Assembly: GCA_002221725.1 (NCBI GenBank)
Contig: NJFT01000119.1
Location: forward strand, 1-64,000
Source: Scedosporium boydii
Taxonomy: Eukaryota; Ascomycota; Sordariomycetes; Microascales; Microascaceae
DNA length: 64,000 bases
Reading direction: 5' to 3'
Within the stretch, counting starts at the first letter, position 1. Each line of letters begins with the position of its first letter. This document shows, in pieces, positions 59,232 to 64,000 of the stretch. The position numbers and the translations under genes were made by a program. The notes below the pieces were generated by a model. That model ran no database searches. It was not told where the DNA came from and saw only the letters and a list, made by a program, of their open reading frames with translations.

Positions 59232-60227
59232 ATGGTATCTGACCAAGATATTCGAGCCTCCAACGCACTGATCAATGGCGCCACGGCGCCCCGCGTCGCC
59301 GTCTTCGTCGGCGGCACATCTGGCATCGGACAACTCACGGTCAAAGCCTTGGTCGCTACGGGCACGAGCGTGAGAATCTACCTCATCGGACGCCAAAGCT
59401 CCGCGGAGCGCATGCGCACTTTCATCGAGCAACTGCACACCATCAACCCCGAAGCGGAAGTCATCTGGACCGAGGGCCAAATTGCGCTTCTCGCAGACAC
59501 GAAACGAATTTGCGACGTCATCAAGAGCAAAGAGTCGCGCGTCGACTTGTTGTTCCTTACCGCGGGCTACGCACCGTTTGGCGCCCGCAACGAGACGTCC
59601 GAGGGTATCGAAGTCACGCAAAGCCTGGAGTACTACTCGCGAATCCTATTCATCCAACATCTCCTACCCCTTCTTGATCGATCGGAAGCCCCCAGGGTCG
59701 TCAGTGTTTTGGGAGGGGGGCTGGAACGGGCGTCTCTCGACCTGGACGACCTCGACTTGAAGAAACCTGGGAATTTCGGCGCTCTTAAGGCTCAGCCGCA
59801 GTTCTTAACCATGAATACTATCGCCCTGGAAAAGCTAGCCAACGACGCCCCAAACGTGACATTCATACACTCCTGGCCTGGGTGGGTCAACACGGGAAAC
59901 GCGAGAAGAGGTGCGGAGCCGAATTCGATCATGGCCTGGTTTGTACGCCTTATTCTCGAACCTATCATCAGCCTATTCGCGATCAACGATGACGTTTCTG
60001 GGCAGAGATATCTGTTCCAGAGCACGAGCGCAGCTTTTGGCGGCCGCGGTGTGCCGTGGAACGGCAAGGTGGGTCTAAACACGCTGGAGAAACCGGAGAA
60101 CGGACTGTTTCTCGTTAATTATAAGTGCGACTGCACTTCGAACGCTAGAAAAGTGGCATTGCTCCGAGAGTCAGCCCGGGAAAGGGTTTGGAGCCACACG
60201 CAGGAGATTCTTCGACCATATCTATAG
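59232..60227 (+). CDS. SDR-like NAD(P)-binding oxidoreductase
   Basis: One exon encodes 331 residues. The N-terminal Rossmann motif VAVFVGGTSGIGQLTVKAL is clear, and LLFLTAGYAPFG stands where classical SDRs have NNAG. The usual YxxxK active site is not evident: the region after the fourth strand reads LEYYSRILFIQHLLPLL, and VSVLGGGLERASLD replaces the catalytic serine strand. Such divergent SDRs are common in fungal secondary-metabolite loci. It probably binds NAD(P); the reaction is open. It converges on the DAO-type oxidoreductase gene, whose stop is 168 bp away. Confidence 0.82.
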   Translation: MVSDQDIRASNALINGATAPRVAVFVGGTSGIGQLTVKALVATGTSVRIYLIGRQSSAERMRTFIEQLHTINPEAEVIWTEGQIALLADTKRICDVIKSKESRVDLLFLTAGYAPFGARNETSEGIEVTQSLEYYSRILFIQHLLPLLDRSEAPRVVSVLGGGLERASLDLDDLDLKKPGNFGALKAQPQFLTMNTIALEKLANDAPNVTFIHSWPGWVNTGNARRGAEPNSIMAWFVRLILEPIISLFAINDDVSGQRYLFQSTSAAFGGRGVPWNGKVGLNTLEKPENGLFLVNYKCDCTSNARKVALLRESARERVWSHTQEILRPYL

Positions 60228-60395
60228 ATAGGGATTTCCTTCGTAGTACTTTATATATACTTCTATATCTATAGTACAAACTAGTTTAAAGATTACTTCT
60301 ATAACAAAGACAAAGACGACGTCAAGTAAAAAAACCAATATATTAATCCGCTTGAAAACAACAAGAAAAGGACGAAAAAGGAGGCCTGGCGCCAA

Positions 60396-61999
60396 CTATC
60401 CCTCCGTGTAGTTTGGAAACGTCGCCTCCATGTTGGCTACGGATTCCTCAACTGATAGACTAGACGTCAGGCGTTCCTCGCTGAGATAGAAGGGCTCCGG
60501 AAACCAGTCGCTAATGTCCTCGCCACGCATCATAGCCGCGACTGCCTTACCGGCCAACCAGCAGAAAGCCATACCACCGCCATTGTAACCGGCAGCAATC
60601 CACTCGCCGACTACTTCCCGGCCCGCTAGAGATACGGGCAATGGCCCAACCAAGGGGGCTTCATCTGCGGTGAACCCCTGAATGCCTGACCATTGGCTGA
60701 TGAGGCGGTTGTGATCGGGGTTCTTCTGGCCGAGAAATCTAGAGAGTGACCTTTGCAAATAGCCAGGTACCTCGGAGGCAAGCCAGCTATCATCCGGTGT
60801 AAGGGCCTCGGGGGGGGGGGGGGGGGGGTGTGTATCCGCCACCGAAGAAGAATTGGCTAGTAAAGGCATTCTGCTGCAGATAGAAAATTCCGGATTCTGT
60901 TCGCTTTGTAGTAGCGTCATATCGAGGCTCATGATGGACACTCCAAGACACGCTATCTCCCAGATTGGGGACCTCGGGGCCGAGGTCCTGCACCGTCATG
61001 CTCTCTCGGTAGGGATATACGAGCCCGCGAAGGCCAGGGAGCAAGTGACTGGTGTGCCCGTTTGTGGCATATACAACTCTGGCGGCATGGATTGTGCCTC
61101 TTGGAGTCGTTACTTGATATCGGTATTTTTCGTTCGTATTGGGGTCGAGTGAGACCTTTGTGACTGGGGTGTTGGCGTCGACCGTCAGATTCTGTGGATG
61201 CGCGGCAAGCAGCAACTCCCATATTTTCATTATGAATCGATAGGGCCACATGGTGCCAGCCGGGAACCGCACAGCACCCACAACGTCGTGGAGGCCGTAT
61301 TCCTTTCAGAGGGAATAATGTTAGAGAAAGCCTCTTCCAACGGAGAGTACACACCAAGCTCCGCCTTGGTGGCCGGTGGCCCCGGAAGGAAGAACGGGGA
61401 GGGAGGATGTCGGAACCTACTTCTCTCGCTGTCTTGGCTGTCATAAAAGTGTACTTGCCGCTTTCTTCGGGGAAATCTGCTTCATATTCTGCAACGCTGT
61501 CCTTGGCTGCTGCCAAGGATTCCTCGTCGCCGAAGCCGCGGACCCGCTCAACGGGACGGTATTGAGACTCCTCGCAAGCGTAACGCTGTGCGGCCTCGGC
61601 CACCATGTCAACGTTGGTAAAGGTGAAATTGAGGATCTTAAATGCGAGTTCGGTGCCCACGCTCCGCTTCAGAGATGCATAGGATATCGCCCCGTAGGTT
61701 ATCACGTGGCCGCCGTTCCGACCAGTGGCACCGGAGCAGAGGGTGCGGGCTTCAACGACGGCTACTTGGAGGTTTGGGTCATCTTCAAGTGCGTGAAAGG
61801 CGATGCTAGTGCCTGAGATTCCGGACCCGATGACGACGACATCGACTGTCTCGGGCAGAGACGGAGAGTGTACTGTGGCCAGGTGATGAGGAATCGAAAG
61901 CCAATACGGCTCGGTTGGGTAAGGGTGAGGAAGTCCCGGGTCCGCTGTGACAAGGTCTCGCAAGGAGGACGGGATCGGACGACATCCGGGGGAGGGCAT
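60396..61999 (-). CDS. DAO-type FAD-dependent oxidoreductase with a homopolymer frameshift
   Basis: Exon 1 (61999-61421) and exon 2 (61302-60396) are joined by a 118-nt GTAGGT...GAAAG intron. Motifs: VVVIGSGISGTSIAFHALE, CSGATGRNGGHV, AVRFPAGTMWPYRF, VVYATNGHTSHLLPGL and, at the C terminus, EWIAAGYNGGGMAFCWLAGK. This is the D-amino-acid/sarcosine-oxidase-like group that oxidises C-N bonds of small amines. The reading frame shifts inside a run of 19 G on the plus strand (60810-60828): 18 would keep it open and give 494 residues. So it is either a real frameshift or a sequencing error. The start is the first ATG of the frame. Confidence 0.75.
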
Positions 62000-63058
62000 C
62001 GCAAGGGAAAAGGGAATAAGCCAGAAACTCAAAGTCCAGAGTCTTAGTAGACGAACTATTATCAATGATGTATTATATGTCGAAGTTCAGGCGGGATCTG
62101 AAGGGTTGGATCTGTACAGAAGGATGGCTCAGCAAAGCGAGCCGAAGAAATGGATGGGATTTATACCAAAGGTTTGAATCCAAAAAGAAAAAGAAAAAGA
62201 ACGAGAACAAGAAGAAAAAAAAACCCGAAATAAGATCCACCGGTACATGACATCTGAACTATTCGGATACCACGGACGCAGTGCTTGAAAATTCGCCGTC
62301 GGCCATATCCACCCATTCGACCTTTTTCAGCTTACGAAGAGGGACGCTCAGTGGAAACCAATTAAAGCCCCAGAAACCTAAACATTGAGGCCATTTGATC
62401 CAATGCACAAATGTTGTTAAGCGTGGCTGGTGCTATTTTGGCGTTTTGACCTGATCCCATTAGGTTTTCGCATGCTAGATTTGAAAATTGGTGAATAGCC
62501 TAGACCTCCCGGCCTGGCCCAGGTCTTGGAACTATTGTATTCGTAATTGATCCATACATTGGTACCCACCCAAGCCAACTGCTGCCTGGCCCAGCCAAAA
62601 TTGCGGAAGAACTTGACGCTACCCCCCACTGCAAGTTCTCCATTGAGGCGTTCCCAGCTTATTGCAATGGCCAGCCACCATTGCGAACGTGGACTTCGTG
62701 AATGAGGTGTTATTATCAGTCAGATTAGCGATACGACCCGACCATAACATCAATTCAAAATTGGCATGCTTGGTCGGCCCAAAAAGCACACCAGGCTTCG
62801 GGGACGATCGTCTTCAAAATGCAGCGATAGTACAAGTCTCCTCCCTGCACTGTAACAGTAACTGCTGCCTCCGGTTACAAATGATGAGTTTACTCGACTA
62901 TTCACCACCTTCGTCTCTGGCAGCTACCATCCATGGTTGCGCCTGTATCACAGAGGCACGAAGTAACGGCCGAGGCCGCTGAGAGACTCTCTCCACTTGG
63001 CTCAACGTCTTCTACCATTCCGTAAACTCTTGCCCACTCGGCTTTCTCGAGCCTAACT
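62000..63058. other. Intergenic region, oxidoreductase to regulator
   Basis: It holds the oxidoreductase promoter and the 3' end of the next regulator. A purine-rich stretch AAAAAGAAAAAG (62180-62224) is the only low-complexity feature. No gene is recognised. Confidence 0.4.
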
Positions 63059-64000
63059 CTAGAATAAAGGTAAACAGAAGCCCATATTTCTGGTCAGACT
63101 TTCAAGACTAATCACGTCCGGGACCCCTAAAAAACTTGGTGAATGATCATAATGCTCGACCTTCTGCCACAATTGAGATAAAACAGTGATTAGGTGCTTC
63201 GTATGCTCGATGCTAAAACGTTCCTGCATCCCCTGCAGTAAAAATATGACCTCCCTTTGTATGTCGGGTCTGTTGCTGGACTCGTTTGCAATGACAATTA
63301 TCGGCCATGTCATGACGTTCATGATAGTGATGCGTCGCTCGTCGAAGAGATGGAGGAGAGCCCGAAGACCTAGAACCATCTCATGTATGAACCTAGACGC
63401 AACCTCGGTCCGATGCCAGGGAATCGGCTCTAGGACGCTGGTGCTGAAACCCCCTCGCCATAGATAGAGCAGCGCAGCCTTCCGCATGATTTCCCAGGCA
63501 GTCGTTAAAGCAAGCCGAACGGGCATGGAGAGCCTGCACGGAATGGGCGGGTGCTGCCATAGGGTAAGGACTGTTTCCAGCATTGATAGAAGGGATTCTG
63601 TACTCGAGGTGCTGGTGCTGGTGGTGTAGCTGCTTGTCGTTGTTGGCGGACCCTGTAAGTCATAGCCGAGAGAAGAGTACTGACAGTCAGTCCCACGGAG
63701 AGTCTTATCGTGCAGTCTTTGGACGATATCACGGACGGAATGATCCGACTCCTCTAAGCCTTGGTGCTCGAGAACGGCAGACATCGAGGCTACAATAGTC
63801 AGGAGAGACCTTGGGTAGCCGGCGATGATTTCCAAGGGAGAAAAGTCCGGATCTTGCGGCGCTTCTGGCGGGTGAATATTCCATTCCAGCCAAGCCCTCC
63901 GAATCCGATCCGAGTTGCCTAGGGAGAAAGCACCGATGCTGAGGTAGGCGGCTATCTGCTTTGCTAGACGGGCAATATCTATCCTTTCAACAATGTGCTG
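63059..64000 (-). CDS. Fungal_trans_2-type transcription factor, C-terminal part (runs off right edge)
   Basis: The frame is open from the window edge to the stop at 63059, giving 313 C-terminal residues. QHIVERIDIARLAKQIAAYL, LEIIAGYPRSLLTIVASMSA, LYLWRGGFST and NVMTWPIIVIANESSNR are typical of the Fungal_trans_2 (PF11951) regulatory domain carried by many Zn2Cys6 proteins. The N-terminal part with any DNA-binding domain lies outside. A Ser/Thr-rich loop interrupts the helices about 110 residues into the visible part. Confidence 0.85.
   Translation of the reverse strand, partial: QHIVERIDIARLAKQIAAYLSIGAFSLGNSDRIRRAWLEWNIHPPEAPQDPDFSPLEIIAGYPRSLLTIVASMSAVLEHQGLEESDHSVRDIVQRLHDKTLRGTDCQYSSLGYDLQGPPTTTSSYTTSTSTSSTESLLSMLETVLTLWQHPPIPCRLSMPVRLALTTAWEIMRKAALLYLWRGGFSTSVLEPIPWHRTEVASRFIHEMVLGLRALLHLFDERRITIMNVMTWPIIVIANESSNRPDIQREVIFLLQGMQERFSIEHTKHLITVLSQLWQKVEHYDHSPSFLGVPDVISLESLTRNMGFCLPLF

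Overview
The window is genomic DNA of a filamentous ascomycete (Pezizomycotina). The genes carry short GT-AG introns of about 50 to 160 nt, the regulators are C2H2, Zn2Cys6 and Fungal_trans proteins, and an 8 kb LTR retrotransposon has been mutated almost completely at CpA/TpG, which is the mark of repeat-induced point mutation (RIP). I do not name a species.

Left part (1-29.7 kb): a gene-dense cluster that looks like aromatic-compound catabolism. At the edge is the end of a pogo/Fot1-type DNA transposon that has cut an MFS transporter gene and supplies its stop codon. Then come an extradiol (VOC) ring-cleavage dioxygenase, a zinc alcohol dehydrogenase, an aldehyde dehydrogenase, two divergent regulators (one with C2H2 plus Zn2Cys6 DNA-binding domains, one with none visible), a CocE/NonD hydrolase, a cupin, a phenol-hydroxylase-like and a salicylate-hydroxylase-like flavoprotein, a cytochrome P450, and a flavoprotein monooxygenase fused to an acetoacetate-decarboxylase-like domain. 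Read together they suggest: hydroxylation or ester release, alcohol to aldehyde to acid, oxidative decarboxylation to a catechol, then meta ring cleavage. This route is inferred; substrates are not shown by sequence.

Middle (29.8-37.8 kb): a chromodomain Ty3/gypsy-type element (29819-37834) with two 400-bp LTRs and a perfect 5-bp target duplication (GAGGT). Its interior is saturated with RIP. A younger, unmutated 435-bp solo LTR (31149-31583, target duplication GCCTA) sits inside it.

Right part (37.8-64 kb): looser, with wide spacing and decaying genes. It has a Zn2Cys6 regulator with an unresolved centre, an amino-acid permease, an acetoacetyl-CoA synthetase pseudogene, an MFS sugar transporter, a probably secreted agmatinase-family enzyme, a secreted FAD oxidase with a tandem repeat over its stop codon, a 2OG-Fe(II) dioxygenase pseudogene, a methionine aminopeptidase 2 fragment, an SDR-like protein, a DAO-type FAD oxidoreductase with a homopolymer frameshift, and the C-terminal part of a Fungal_trans_2 regulator running off the right edge.

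Exon limits were worked out by hand from splice signals, reading-frame continuity and family motifs. Nearly all give an exact multiple of three. No database search was possible.
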